NCBI RefSeq assembly: GCF_014844035.1
Contig: NZ_CP062159.1
Coordinates: forward strand, 434,001-498,000
Length of the DNA: 64,000 nt
DNA from: Flavobacterium sp. MDT1-60
GTDB lineage: Bacteria; Bacteroidota; Bacteroidia; Flavobacteriales; Flavobacteriaceae
Direction: 5' to 3'
Positions 18,287 through 26,947 of this stretch are shown here, piece by piece (position 1 is the stretch's first letter; each line of letters opens with the position of its first letter). The translations under genes and the position numbers were made by a program. Under the pieces are notes generated by a model. That model saw only the letters and a list, made by a program, of their open reading frames with translations. It was not told where the DNA came from and did not search any database.

Positions 18287-18322
18287 AAAAAAAAGACTAT
18301 CATGAGGGTGATAGTCTTTTTT
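18287..18322 (-). terminator. terminator after the TPR-like protein gene
   Basis: Stem AAAAGACTATCA / TGATAGTCTTTT with a 6-base loop and T-rich tail on the minus strand, 23 bases past the stop codon at 18345. Confidence 0.85.
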
Positions 18323-18344
18323 CTTACTCTGAGAATACGTGGAA

Positions 18345-19037
18345 CTATTCTTTCGCAATTTTGTTACTCATGTTTTTATTTTCAAATACTACCATAATCT
18401 CATTGGCTTTTTCTGTTTGACCAATTTCTTTCAATGATTGTGCATATCTATAATAATACGATGCTTCTGAATCTGGAGACATTTCAAGCAATTGTGCATA
18501 ATATTTAGCTGCCGCTGTCATTTCGCCATCAAAATAATGTTGGTCTGCCACCTTTTTAAGCATATCTGCAGAGGCATAACCCTTGTCTATTACTTGCATA
18601 TACGTTTTTGTGCGGTTTACGGTAAGATATTTTGCTTTCTGGGCTGGTGCAATCATCGCAACTTTAACTGGTGCTATCGATGTCGAAACGGTATCTTTAA
18701 TAGCTTTTGACAACATGGCAATTTCCGTTGGTTTTACTTTGGCTTTTCTATAAACTGGTGTAACCGTTCTGGTATTATTTGGACCAAGGTCATAGGTATT
18801 AACCATGTCTAATTTTGAAACTTCATATTTGACGACTCTTCTTCCGAATGTCATATTAATTGTTTCTTCTACATGATAATAATCCAGTACAAGATCATTA
18901 TCAGATTTATTGTCAGATTGTGAATGTGCATTTGCTATTGGCGCAATGACAGGAGTGTTAGAAGCAGCACGCTGTGCAAAACAGCTAAAAGAAAAAACAC
19001 ATGCAATTGTTGTAATTTTAACTGCATAAGTTTTCAT
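18345..19037 (-). CDS. secreted TPR-like protein
   Basis: A 230-residue protein with a signal peptide ending in CFAQ. Residues 40-150 have no recognised domain (VLDYYHVEETINMTFGRRVVKYEVSKLD). The C-terminal part (MLKKVADQHYFDGEMTAAAKYYAQLLEMSPDSEASYYYRYAQSLKEIGQTEKANEIM) is two tetratricopeptide-like helical repeats, similar to the N-terminal repeats of flavobacterial TPR-OmpA fusion proteins, but no OmpA domain follows. It is probably periplasmic. The role is unknown. A strong terminator follows and the peptidase gene lies upstream with its own terminator, so it is likely transcribed alone. Confidence 0.75.
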   Translation of the reverse strand: MKTYAVKITTIACVFSFSCFAQRAASNTPVIAPIANAHSQSDNKSDNDLVLDYYHVEETINMTFGRRVVKYEVSKLDMVNTYDLGPNNTRTVTPVYRKAKVKPTEIAMLSKAIKDTVSTSIAPVKVAMIAPAQKAKYLTVNRTKTYMQVIDKGYASADMLKKVADQHYFDGEMTAAAKYYAQLLEMSPDSEASYYYRYAQSLKEIGQTEKANEIMVVFENKNMSNKIAKE

Positions 19038-19244
19038 GTTGATTAGATTAATTTATTCTGAACATTAAAATATTACTTAAAGATACTTATTAGTTCCTTT
19101 TTATATTTTATTATTCCTGTAAACGACCTTAAAAAACGTTTAAGTGCTGTTTTTCAAATAAAAACACTCATTATTAATCTAAAAATGAGACCGATAAAAC
19201 AGTATTGTATTTACATTTTGTTTAGTTGTCACTAAATCATAAAA

Positions 19245-19273
19245 AAAGCGCTCACAATATCTTGCAGCGCTTT
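19245..19273 (-). terminator. terminator after the C1 peptidase gene
   Basis: Stem AAAGCGCT / AGCGCTTT with a 13-base loop, flanked by an A run at 19241 that gives Ts on the minus strand. A related hairpin end is seen in the remnant at 18085. Confidence 0.7.
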
Positions 19274-19299
19274 CTGTATTTTTTAAAATTGAAATAAAC

Positions 19300-20496
19300 T
19301 TAAACTCCTAATTTCTTAGCAAGATCAGTTGGAATTCCGCCTTTATTTACCATTAAGGCAGTCGTTTTATATTTTACGAAATTTTTGGTTACAAACAAGA
19401 ATCCTTTGTAGTCGTTTGTTTCTCCCCAGGAATTTTTTACGATATAATATTCTCTTCCGGTTTGATCTTTTGCAAGACCAATAATATGCATTCCGTGATC
19501 GTCTGTTGTAGTGTAATTATCAAACGCAGCCTGACGCATCTCCGGTGTAATTTCCGGTTCTGGTTTTGGTCCATTGAACATGTCTGCTTTTTCTTCAGCC
19601 GTCATATCATCAAATTTCTTTGTCGGAACATACGCTACGCCATTTTTCCAGCTAAAGCTTTTCTCACTCACATCAGTTGCCCATACTACTGTATATCCTT
19701 TTTTCAACGCATTGTCAATAACATCGGTCATGTCGTTTACTTTTACGTTATAAACCTGATCAAACGACCAGTTGTCCGGCACCATCATGGTTGTTTTTTG
19801 GTAATATGGAGAAGTTGTAAACGAAGACATTTCTACATATTCATCAGGATTAATTCCAACTACTTCTTTAGCAAAAGATTGTGGCGTATAATTTTTTCCT
19901 TTGTATGTAAAGTTTTCCGGCACTTTTCCTAAATAAGAATCGATTACTGCAGCATATGCTTTTTGCCAGTTTGGCGTTAATTCTCCATTTGGATTTTTAA
20001 CTACAGCACCCAAAACACCTTCGATAAGCGCTGCCATTTCTCCAAATTTATTTTTATCTGTTCCGTAGTTTAATCCTGTATAAGCTTCTCTAGGAACGGT
20101 TCCGTATTTTTTGTACATATTGATTACGTCATGCAACGCACCTCCGTCACCAAGAGTCACAGCGCCATGCATACGCACGTAATTAATTCCTTTTTCAACA
20201 TACACATTTCTCGCTGAATAAATCTGAGATAGTTCTACCGGTTGTTTTCCTAAACGAATCATTTCTGATTCTAAAAATGAGTTTGTAGAATAGCTCCAGC
20301 ATGTTCCTGAAGAACCTTGTGTTTTTACCGAAGTCGTTCCAAGGTTAATTTGCTCTGTGAATTTAAAGTTCTCTTTACTTTTATCACTCGCATTCAGCTT
20401 TAGTGAGTTTACTAAAACATCTTGTGCAAAACAGCTGCTTACACCAACCAAAAATGCTGATGCTACAAAAACTGATTTCATCGTAATTTTATACAT
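19300..20496 (-). CDS. C1-family cysteine peptidase (aminopeptidase C / bleomycin hydrolase type), exported
   Basis: 398 residues from the ATG at 20496 (a TTG two codons earlier and an ATG at 20481 are alternatives). A signal peptide ending SSCFAQ precedes a papain-like fold: QGSSGTCWSYSTNSFLES holds the nucleophile (Cys66), DDHGMHIIGLA the histidine and VKNSWGE the asparagine. The insert architecture (DALKKGYTVVWATDVS) matches bleomycin hydrolase. Cytoplasmic PepC enzymes lack a signal, so this is a periplasmic or secreted peptidase. A decayed paralogue end lies at 18085, showing there was once a tandem relative. Confidence 0.87.
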   Translation of the reverse strand: MYKITMKSVFVASAFLVGVSSCFAQDVLVNSLKLNASDKSKENFKFTEQINLGTTSVKTQGSSGTCWSYSTNSFLESEMIRLGKQPVELSQIYSARNVYVEKGINYVRMHGAVTLGDGGALHDVINMYKKYGTVPREAYTGLNYGTDKNKFGEMAALIEGVLGAVVKNPNGELTPNWQKAYAAVIDSYLGKVPENFTYKGKNYTPQSFAKEVVGINPDEYVEMSSFTTSPYYQKTTMMVPDNWSFDQVYNVKVNDMTDVIDNALKKGYTVVWATDVSEKSFSWKNGVAYVPTKKFDDMTAEEKADMFNGPKPEPEITPEMRQAAFDNYTTTDDHGMHIIGLAKDQTGREYYIVKNSWGETNDYKGFLFVTKNFVKYKTTALMVNKGGIPTDLAKKLGV

Positions 20497-20817
20497 AATC
20501 AATGATTTAAATAGTTAACTTATTAGTAACCTTTAATTAATTTTTGTTACAAATCAATTAAATATTAACTATTAAAACTAACGCTTTGCCGTTAATTTTT
20601 ACACAATGTTTTTATTAATCTATAAAAACTTACAAAATATGCAAAAGAGAATCTTAAATTAGATAATGTGGCAATTAGATAATTCTATTGATTGTATTTA
20701 AACACTCATGCGTCTGACTTCTTGTTATATTTATAATCATACAAGTAAATAAACTTTAAAACAAAACCCCGATGAAATAATTAGCATCGGGGTTTTGTTT
20801 TTTATTCATTCTTAAGA
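20497..20817. other. gap upstream of the peptidase gene, with terminator for the next gene
   Basis: AT-rich and without a supported ORF. It contains the strong hairpin 20757-20804, listed separately. No clear promoter motif was recognised for the leftward peptidase gene. Confidence 0.4.
20757..20804 (-). terminator. terminator downstream of the Omp85-like gene and its remnant
   Basis: Stem AAACAAAACCCCGATG / CATCGGGGTTTTGTTT with a 10-base loop and T-rich flanks on both strands. It follows the remnant at 20819, as if it once served the lost paralogue. Confidence 0.85.
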
Positions 20818-20818
20818 T

Positions 20819-20900
20819 TTATCGCATCCAATTGCTTCCAAAACAATATAATAGGCCCATTGTTCCGGTCCTTTGGCTACATCGACACACATCGGGAATC
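20819..20900 (-). pseudogene. decayed 3' end of an Omp85-like paralogue
   Basis: On the minus strand it reads VAKGPEQWAYYIV, then after a one-base deletion FGSNWMR and a stop. The intact neighbour ends VAKGNEDWAYYIVFGSNWMR. The substitutions show a diverged paralogue remnant rather than a copying error. It lies between the intact gene and the terminator at 20757. Confidence 0.82.
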
Positions 20901-20924
20901 TTTCTCTTTTCTCTTGTCTCTTTT

Positions 20925-20971
20925 TTCTATTTTCTTTTCTCTATTTTCTATTTTCTATTTTCTATTTTCTT
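20925..20971. repeat. simple TTTTCTA-type microsatellite
   Basis: Consecutive TTTTCTA-like words (TTTTCTATTTTCTTTTCTCT, then three further TATTTTC units) run up to six bases before the stop codon of the Omp85-like gene. Length variation by slippage is likely, without effect on the protein. Confidence 0.75.
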
Positions 20972-20976
20972 TTCAG

Positions 20977-22158
20977 CTATCTCATCCAATTGCTTCCGAA
21001 AACAATATAATAAGCCCAATCTTCATTTCCTTTTGCGACATCTACTCCCATTCGGAGCTTAAATTTTCGGGCTATTAAATACCGAAAACCTGTTCCGTAA
21101 CTATAAACAACGGGCTTGGCAAAAGCCTGATCCCAATCGTCAAAAGCGCTTGCAAGACCACCAAATCCTATTAGACTCCATCTTTTGTACAAATCCCAAC
21201 GAAGCTCAACTTCGTTTACAATACTGGTTTTTCCCATATAACGAGCAGTTGGAATTCCCCGTAAATTAATTCCCGGCTTTAAATAAAAAGGTGGATTCCC
21301 AAACGCCTGTTCTCCTTCAATCCTCAATCCGCCTATTAATTTGTCCGTTAAAGGATAATAACCTATTGCCGATAAATTGACACGCCAGGCATCGTAATCG
21401 CTGCCTATTGCATTGTCAGACCAAAAGAAATCTGACTGAAGACGTATTCCTTTATCTGGTGTAAATATATTGTCTCGACCGTCAAACTGAAGTGCTCCAC
21501 CTAACTGACTTACAGTACTTTTAATGTCGCCAGGTTTAACAAACGGAGGCGGGAGATTAAAGTCTGGCAAATTTATTTTAGAATTTAAAAACAAATATTG
21601 CGGTCCGGCACTCCATTTTGCATTTTTAAATTGTTTTAACCATTGGGTGTAAAAAACGGAAGTTCTAAAGTTCAATTTAAATTCCTGATCATTTCCAGTG
21701 GGTAAATTATTGGCATAAAAAGACAAATTTACATCTCCATAAGCGGCCCCGATGCGATACAATATTTTGGGCTTAACTAAAGTTGCGGAACGAAATGCTC
21801 CGACCATCCAGCTATCATTTGCAGTATACATTCCGAATCCTCCTGTTATATCTGGATTTATAAAACGTTTTTTACCGTCTTCATCGATTACAGGAGCTCT
21901 TTTTTTAAGAAAAATTGGAGCTAAAGCACCACCAAATCCTCCTAAAGCTGGTTCAGATATAATGGCAGGAACTACAAGAAAACCATTTGCATAAATGAGA
22001 AAATTACTTAAGTCGATTGCTCCATCAAGAGAATCTTTGAAGCGCATATTTGTATTTGTTTTTTGTCCGATCATGACTGTGTATGATAAGAGAAAGCAAA
22101 CCAAGGTTAATCTGGTTTTCCAAATAAATTTTCTATGAGAGAGGTGTGTGTTTTTCAT
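20977..22158 (-). CDS. BamA/TamA-family (Omp85-like) outer-membrane protein
   Basis: A 393-residue protein with a signal peptide (to about residue 31) and no POTRA repeats, so it is a barrel-only Omp85-like protein. GGALQFDGRDNIFTPDKGIRL matches the conserved surface-antigen (D15) barrel segment, GNPPFYLKPGINLRG precedes IPTARYMGK, which resembles the RGF/Y loop region, and the last strand ends YIVFGSNWMR. It probably sits in the outer membrane. The gene lies 47 bases after the barrel gene at 22206 and downstream of a membrane-bound AraC regulator, so the three may be co-transcribed. Function unknown. Confidence 0.8.
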   Translation of the reverse strand: MKNTHLSHRKFIWKTRLTLVCFLLSYTVMIGQKTNTNMRFKDSLDGAIDLSNFLIYANGFLVVPAIISEPALGGFGGALAPIFLKKRAPVIDEDGKKRFINPDITGGFGMYTANDSWMVGAFRSATLVKPKILYRIGAAYGDVNLSFYANNLPTGNDQEFKLNFRTSVFYTQWLKQFKNAKWSAGPQYLFLNSKINLPDFNLPPPFVKPGDIKSTVSQLGGALQFDGRDNIFTPDKGIRLQSDFFWSDNAIGSDYDAWRVNLSAIGYYPLTDKLIGGLRIEGEQAFGNPPFYLKPGINLRGIPTARYMGKTSIVNEVELRWDLYKRWSLIGFGGLASAFDDWDQAFAKPVVYSYGTGFRYLIARKFKLRMGVDVAKGNEDWAYYIVFGSNWMR

Positions 22159-22205
22159 TGTATCAAATGTTTTTTTCCTTATAAATTGTACCTCTATTTT
22201 TTTAG

Positions 22206-23177
22206 CTATTCTTTCTTTAAACTAAACACATGCGCCAATGTCAGGAAAAAAGTATTTCCCTGAAATCTGTTAATAGCATCAACCTCAGCTACCCATCTAA
22301 ATCCCGCAGAAGTTTTACAACCAATATGAAAATAATTTACCTCAGCTCCTATTGCTCCAACACTATCTTTCTCACCTTCAACAATTCCAATTACAGGAAC
22401 AGGAATTTTGTCATCGGTCACTTTATATTGTAAATAGTAAATTAAACCCGCATTCAATATTCCTGTTGGAGCGGTTTTTTCAGTATTCATCATATAAAAT
22501 GTTTTACCCAAACCTCCTTCAATACTTAAAATATCTCCGGTTTTAATATCGGTATCCTTCTTTTTTCCATTGATTTCATAAGAGGCTAAAGCAGAAAAAT
22601 GAAAGGTTTTTTTATCATTGAAAAACAAAGTTGTTCCTGCAGAAAACTCATTCATAAACATTCCCAAACCACTGTTGTCAGAAGCACCTGCGGTATAACT
22701 GCCAGTTGGTAAATACAATTGGTAACTCACTACAAAATCAGCTCTTTTGTGATGCCACCCTAATTGAATGGGCTGAACATAAGAATCTGTCAACGCTAAA
22801 GAATTATTGACATTTGCATTATTTCCCTGAATCGTATTTGAGGCAAAAGCTAATAATGCAGTCGCTCCATAATTGGCTCCCAGGATTTTAAAATCACTTA
22901 CCCATGAAATACCAGCTCCTGTAATAGTCATTGTAAAATCAGGATCTACAGATGATTTATCTCCATTCGCATCTCTTAAAGATGATGCTGTATAAAAATA
23001 TCCCGGAATATAAACGCTTAGAGTATTAGCAGGTGTTTGAGTTCCTGACTGCAATCCCATGGCACCAAGTATATGGCCCCCCTTAAGCTGTGCTTGCCCT
23101 ATAAAGAAAATAAAAAGGAATACTAGCGTAATGATTAATTTTATTGTTTGTCTTTGTTTAAATCCCGTTTTCATCAT
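22206..23177 (-). CDS. outer-membrane transporter of the phenol MetA-degradation/SphA family
   Basis: A 323-residue protein with a signal peptide ending in GQAQLKGGH. The remainder alternates beta strands typical of the MetA-pathway (SphA-like) barrel family: VQPIQLGWHHKRADFVVSYQL, LYLPTGSYTAG and GLGMFMNEFSAGTTLFF are the family's usual signposts. These proteins are thought to pass hydrophobic substrates through the outer membrane. It follows the AraC-type regulator by 54 bases and precedes the Omp85-like gene by 47, suggesting one operon. Substrate unknown. Confidence 0.75.
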   Translation of the reverse strand: MMKTGFKQRQTIKLIITLVFLFIFFIGQAQLKGGHILGAMGLQSGTQTPANTLSVYIPGYFYTASSLRDANGDKSSVDPDFTMTITGAGISWVSDFKILGANYGATALLAFASNTIQGNNANVNNSLALTDSYVQPIQLGWHHKRADFVVSYQLYLPTGSYTAGASDNSGLGMFMNEFSAGTTLFFNDKKTFHFSALASYEINGKKKDTDIKTGDILSIEGGLGKTFYMMNTEKTAPTGILNAGLIYYLQYKVTDDKIPVPVIGIVEGEKDSVGAIGAEVNYFHIGCKTSAGFRWVAEVDAINRFQGNTFFLTLAHVFSLKKE

Positions 23178-23231
23178 TTTTGCTTTAAAAATTAATAAGA
23201 CCTAACAAACCTCTTACAAACTGTTTACTTT

Positions 23232-24461
23232 TTAGTTTGATGATTCTTTTAAATAATAAGTAGTTGTTTTTTCAGGATTTATTCTGATTATTTTAAAATA
23301 TTCTGAAGGCGATTTTCCTGTATGTTTTATAAAGGCTCTAAAACAAGTAGTCCTTGATTTAAAACCAGAACCCCAGGCCATTCCTTCAAGCGATAAATCT
23401 TTCCACTCCGGATCATTTATTTTTTCCTTGAAATATTCAATTCTCTTCAGGTTTACATAATCCTGAAAATGAAGATTAAATTCTGAATTAATTAAATTGG
23501 AAAGATGATGTACCGATATTCCTGTTTCTTCAGCAATATCCCGAATCACTAAATCTTTCTTTAGAAAAAACTCTTTTGTGGCAAAGATGTTTTCTAATTT
23601 GGCGAGATATTGTTGTTTTTTTTCTGTCGTTAATTCTTTTACTAAAGACAGATTGTTTTTTGTTTCATTTGTTTTGAGGAGCACCAAATGATTGTCATCC
23701 TGGTCAAAGTTAGAATTCTCATTTACTTCACTGACAGCATTTACAGCTTCTGTTTCATTTGCATCATAGAAAATTTGTGGCTTAAAATAAAGCCATCCTA
23801 CTGTAAAAACAAGCACTGAAGAAATCAGGATATAACATGAAAAGTCGATACTATCAACCTTGTTCACTAAAAAATAATGTACAAAAAGCGTAGAAAACAA
23901 AAACAAGATCATCAAATTATAAAGTCGGATCCAGCTTAAAACTTTTATTCCGTTAAAGTGATTTACTTTAAATTTTTTCAAATCATAATTCAAAATCATC
24001 ATAGTCTGGCAAAAAGCATACATTAGCCAGATTGTTAAACTCAACATAGAAAACGGACTTCTTATTTTTACTGCAAAATAAGTGATAACCGGAAGATCTA
24101 AATATCGATCAACCCATACAACCAATGTTAAACCAAAATAAAAGATAAAAGGTACGAAATGTAGCCAATCGTATTTTCTAAATATCCTTTCTGAAAACAA
24201 AACACTTCTTACATACAAAAAAGCGGAAGGTGCTACTAAAAACATAAAAGATTTTGTGATGATAAACAGATCAGGAAAAGGTTTAAAAACGTTAGCCGAT
24301 AGGTAAAAATTATAGACGCTCACAACAGCAAGACTGAACAGGAATAGCCCTAAGAAGAAACTTTTTGAATAGTTTTTCTTTGAAAAAAGGACCATAAATG
24401 ACGTCGCAAAACCAACTATCGTAGCTATAAAAAAGAAAAGAGAAAGTACTATATCGAGCAT
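23232..24461 (-). CDS. AraC-family regulator with N-terminal membrane domain
   Basis: 409 residues from the ATG at 24461 (MLDIVLSLFFFIATIVG); a TTG at 24500 gives a less likely longer form. About seven hydrophobic segments fill residues 1-230. After a linker of about 50 residues, the C-terminus holds the double helix-turn-helix: FFLKKDLVIRDIAEETGISVHHLSNLINSEF and LEGMAWGSGFKSRTTCFRAFIKHTGKSPSEYF, the standard AraC/XylS signature. Such membrane-anchored AraC regulators sense signals at the envelope. The two barrel genes downstream, and possibly the nearby sulfatase cluster, are candidate targets by position. Confidence 0.88.
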   Translation of the reverse strand: MLDIVLSLFFFIATIVGFATSFMVLFSKKNYSKSFFLGLFLFSLAVVSVYNFYLSANVFKPFPDLFIITKSFMFLVAPSAFLYVRSVLFSERIFRKYDWLHFVPFIFYFGLTLVVWVDRYLDLPVITYFAVKIRSPFSMLSLTIWLMYAFCQTMMILNYDLKKFKVNHFNGIKVLSWIRLYNLMILFLFSTLFVHYFLVNKVDSIDFSCYILISSVLVFTVGWLYFKPQIFYDANETEAVNAVSEVNENSNFDQDDNHLVLLKTNETKNNLSLVKELTTEKKQQYLAKLENIFATKEFFLKKDLVIRDIAEETGISVHHLSNLINSEFNLHFQDYVNLKRIEYFKEKINDPEWKDLSLEGMAWGSGFKSRTTCFRAFIKHTGKSPSEYFKIIRINPEKTTTYYLKESSN

Positions 24462-24612
24462 AATTTCCGGCTTAAATTTTTTAAAAGGTATTTCTTTCAA
24501 TGTAACTTAAAAGAACAGACTTGGGGAGTCATTAAGAAGGCTATACTTATTTGCCGAAACAAATAAGTATAAATGCCTTATACATTAAATTTATAAGCTA
24601 TAAACTTGTCTA

Positions 24613-25194
24613 CTATTTTTTGGCTAATCCGGGAGGAAAACCTTCTAGTATTTTTTTGATTGCACCATTGATAAATTCCTCTGGATTATCAGGTTTGCTG
24701 TCAATTTGTGCGTTACCGATTCCTTGCCAAACCAGTTTTCCTGTTTTAGCAGATACAATATCAATGATTAACGAACCATCAACATAATCGTAAGTATTAA
24801 ATGTTGTTGAGCCTCCACCCATCATAGCGCCCCCGCCCCAATATCCGTATGGACGGTACATACCGCCGTAACCATAAAAATTAGTATCGGCTGTAACCTG
24901 AGTTTTGTTTTTTAGAATGGATACCGCATTTACTTTTAAATCCGGATTAGAACTTGATTCGGTAAAACCCTTTGCAGTCATTTCTGCACGAATGGCTTTC
25001 GCAACACGATCTACATTAAGCTGATTTACCTGACCTTCTTGTGCTTTCAGGTCATACACAGTGAAAGTTCTATATTCGCCAAAATTGGTAGCATGGTCAT
25101 AATCAGTTGTTACTTTTACAGTTGGAGAACAGCTGAAAATCAATCCCAATACAAAAAATGGGATTATACGAAGATTCTTTCTTTTAATATTCAT
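24613..25194 (-). CDS. DUF4136-domain lipoprotein
   Basis: A 193-residue lipoprotein (signal FFVLGLIFSC, lipidated at Cys22). The mature part matches the DUF4136 family: VTTDYDHATNFGEYRTFTVYD at the start, RVAKAIRAEMTAKGFTESSSNPDLKVNAV in the middle and LIIDIVSAKTGKLVWQGIGNA with GAIKKILEGFPP near the end. A glycine/tyrosine-rich insert (YGYGGMYRPYGYWGGG) is typical of the family's Bacteroidota members. It is an envelope protein of unknown function. It lies 250 bases from the DUF6515 gene on the same strand, and probably has its own promoter. Confidence 0.85.
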   Translation of the reverse strand: MNIKRKNLRIIPFFVLGLIFSCSPTVKVTTDYDHATNFGEYRTFTVYDLKAQEGQVNQLNVDRVAKAIRAEMTAKGFTESSSNPDLKVNAVSILKNKTQVTADTNFYGYGGMYRPYGYWGGGAMMGGGSTTFNTYDYVDGSLIIDIVSAKTGKLVWQGIGNAQIDSKPDNPEEFINGAIKKILEGFPPGLAKK

Positions 25195-25444
25195 TTTGTG
25201 GTATTTAAATTAATGATTAAATTAGTTTAACGTGAAATTATTAAAATGCTGATCAAATCTAATATGAAGGGTAAATCATGTTAAACAGTTGTAAAACAAA
25301 CACAACTATCTATAAAACAATTTCTTACTACACACTCAAAGATAAATCATTTTGTTTAATTAACATAGCAGAGTGGTTAAAATTCTTACTTATTTTAAGG
25401 GTACTTGCTTTTATTTCATTTAAAGTACCTCAAAGCCTATATCC

Positions 25445-26170
25445 TTATTTTCCCTGAACAACAACATAACTATCTTGTCCGTCTTTAGAAATGGGCTGAT
25501 AGTAAACATTGTTGTAAATCATATATTTCTGACCGTCAATGGTTTTTTCTTCAGCTCCTTCTGGAAGATGAGCCACAACAGCACCTACAGGTGCATTTAT
25601 TACCTTGTATTTGGCGGAGGCTTTTACATAATAAGTTCCACCGTAATAATAGTACTCTGTTCCGGAAACATTGATAGTAACATACCCTTTTGGCAATTCT
25701 GAAATTGTTGCTCCTATTGGTGCTGGTACCACTTTATAACCACTGGATTCTTTAACGTAATACACACCATCATCATAATGATACTGATTGTTTTCAACTG
25801 TTATAATGATCGCAGCAGTCGTTAAGGTAGCAGCAAAGAAGCCAATTGGGTACCATGTTGGTCCCCAATAATACGGTACAAATGGATGATAGATGTACGG
25901 AAAAGGGACTGGATAAGGATGAAATGGCGGAGGAAGCGGTCTCGGATACGGATGCGGGTATGGGTGAGGCGGCAAAGGGCGTGGCGGAAGTGGTCTCGGC
26001 GCAGGAGGAATCGGACGCGGCATTGGTCTTGGTGCTGGTCTTGGCATTGGTCTTGGCGGAGGATGATGACCAAATCGCTGTGCCGTAGCCTCTTCCGGAA
26101 TCATGATCAATAGTGCAAACAATGCAATAATAATGAGAGAGATTTTATTTTTAGGTTGAAACAATTTCAT
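25445..26170 (-). CDS. DUF6515-like exported protein with proline-rich segment
   Basis: A 241-residue protein. After a signal peptide ending EATAQ comes a proline/arginine/histidine-rich stretch (about residues 34-90, PRPMPRPAPRPMPRP and similar), a hydrophobic segment (IGFFAATLTTAAIIITV), then about three copies of a 50-residue unit: YYVKESSGYKVVPAPIGATI, YYVKASAKYKVINAPVGAVV and a shorter last one ending NNVYYQPI. The repeat layout resembles the DUF6515 family. Last gene of the leftward cluster that begins at the arylsulfatase, 18 bases after the DUF2092 gene. Function unknown. Confidence 0.75.
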   Translation of the reverse strand: MKLFQPKNKISLIIIALFALLIMIPEEATAQRFGHHPPPRPMPRPAPRPMPRPIPPAPRPLPPRPLPPHPYPHPYPRPLPPPFHPYPVPFPYIYHPFVPYYWGPTWYPIGFFAATLTTAAIIITVENNQYHYDDGVYYVKESSGYKVVPAPIGATISELPKGYVTINVSGTEYYYYGGTYYVKASAKYKVINAPVGAVVAHLPEGAEEKTIDGQKYMIYNNVYYQPISKDGQDSYVVVQGK

Positions 26171-26188
26171 AACAATAACTTTTAAAGA

Positions 26189-26929
26189 TTATTTAGTGTT
26201 TTCTCTGGGAGTCAATTTTACTTTAGATGCTTTTGGCGGTGTAGTAAACTCAAACATGGTATCCGGATAATCGGTGTTTACGGTCCAGTCTTTATAGACA
26301 GCTTCATATTGCGGTTTTTCTTTTTCAGAAGTATAAATAATGACCATTTTTACAGGAAGAAACAAATCGTCATTGCCGATCCAAAACTGAAAGCTTTTTG
26401 TTTTATCAGTTCCGGCAATATGAAAACATTCACGTCCTTCAACAGTAGTTTTACCCAAAAAAATTAAATTACCCTGATCTGAAATCAGATCCTGCAAAAA
26501 AGTAGGATAGAAGAAATCGGCACCGGGAAATTCAATTCCGAATTTTTTACTGATCTCATCAATCGTTTCAATTACAGATCCGGGAGCAGTTGTAAAACCG
26601 TATGTATTATTGTCAAACGAGTAATAATTTAATTTTTTACCGTCATACCACAAACCACGATTTCCTTTATCACCGGATGAAGTCACTTTCATTTTATCGG
26701 GAAACTTAATCGCCACTTTTTCGGTTACGGCATGTTTTATAAGTCCCAGATTATCATTCGGTACATCATAGGTTGTCACGGCTGTAAAACTGCAGGACTT
26801 TAGATCCTGAAAAGTTTCGCCTGTGCGGTGCAGGAGAAAAACAGCGGTTGAGTCTATGCGCTGTGTCTGGCCAATTGTTGTGATGGTTAGCATCACTAAG
26901 CCTATCAAAAATAATTTTTTTTTAGTCAT
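26189..26929 (-). CDS. DUF2092-domain exported protein
   Basis: A 246-residue protein with a signal peptide ending IGQTQ. The sequence follows the DUF2092 pattern: LKSCSFTAVTTYDV, VAIKFPDKMKVTSSGDKGNRGLWYDGKKLNYYS and TIDEISKKFGIEFPGADFF, then HIAGTDKTKSFQFWIGNDDLFLPVKMV and a final YKDWTVNTDYPDTMFEFTTP. The fold is probably the LolA/RseB-like half barrel, a periplasmic hydrophobic-ligand binder, but the role is not established. Eighteen-base gaps on both sides (DUF2252 upstream, DUF6515 downstream) indicate one transcript. Confidence 0.82.
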   Translation of the reverse strand: MTKKKLFLIGLVMLTITTIGQTQRIDSTAVFLLHRTGETFQDLKSCSFTAVTTYDVPNDNLGLIKHAVTEKVAIKFPDKMKVTSSGDKGNRGLWYDGKKLNYYSFDNNTYGFTTAPGSVIETIDEISKKFGIEFPGADFFYPTFLQDLISDQGNLIFLGKTTVEGRECFHIAGTDKTKSFQFWIGNDDLFLPVKMVIIYTSEKEKPQYEAVYKDWTVNTDYPDTMFEFTTPPKASKVKLTPRENTK

Positions 26930-26947
26930 CTTCTATTTTATTAAAAA

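Noticed and set aside
20925..20971. Phase-variation tract controlling the Omp85-like gene
   Set aside because: The TTTTCTA repeat lies after the stop codon, so length changes do not alter the frame.
25822..26113. ORFs in other frames opposite the proline-rich gene
   Set aside because: The low-complexity CCN/GGN repeat keeps several frames open; only the frame with signal peptide and conserved YYVK repeats is real.
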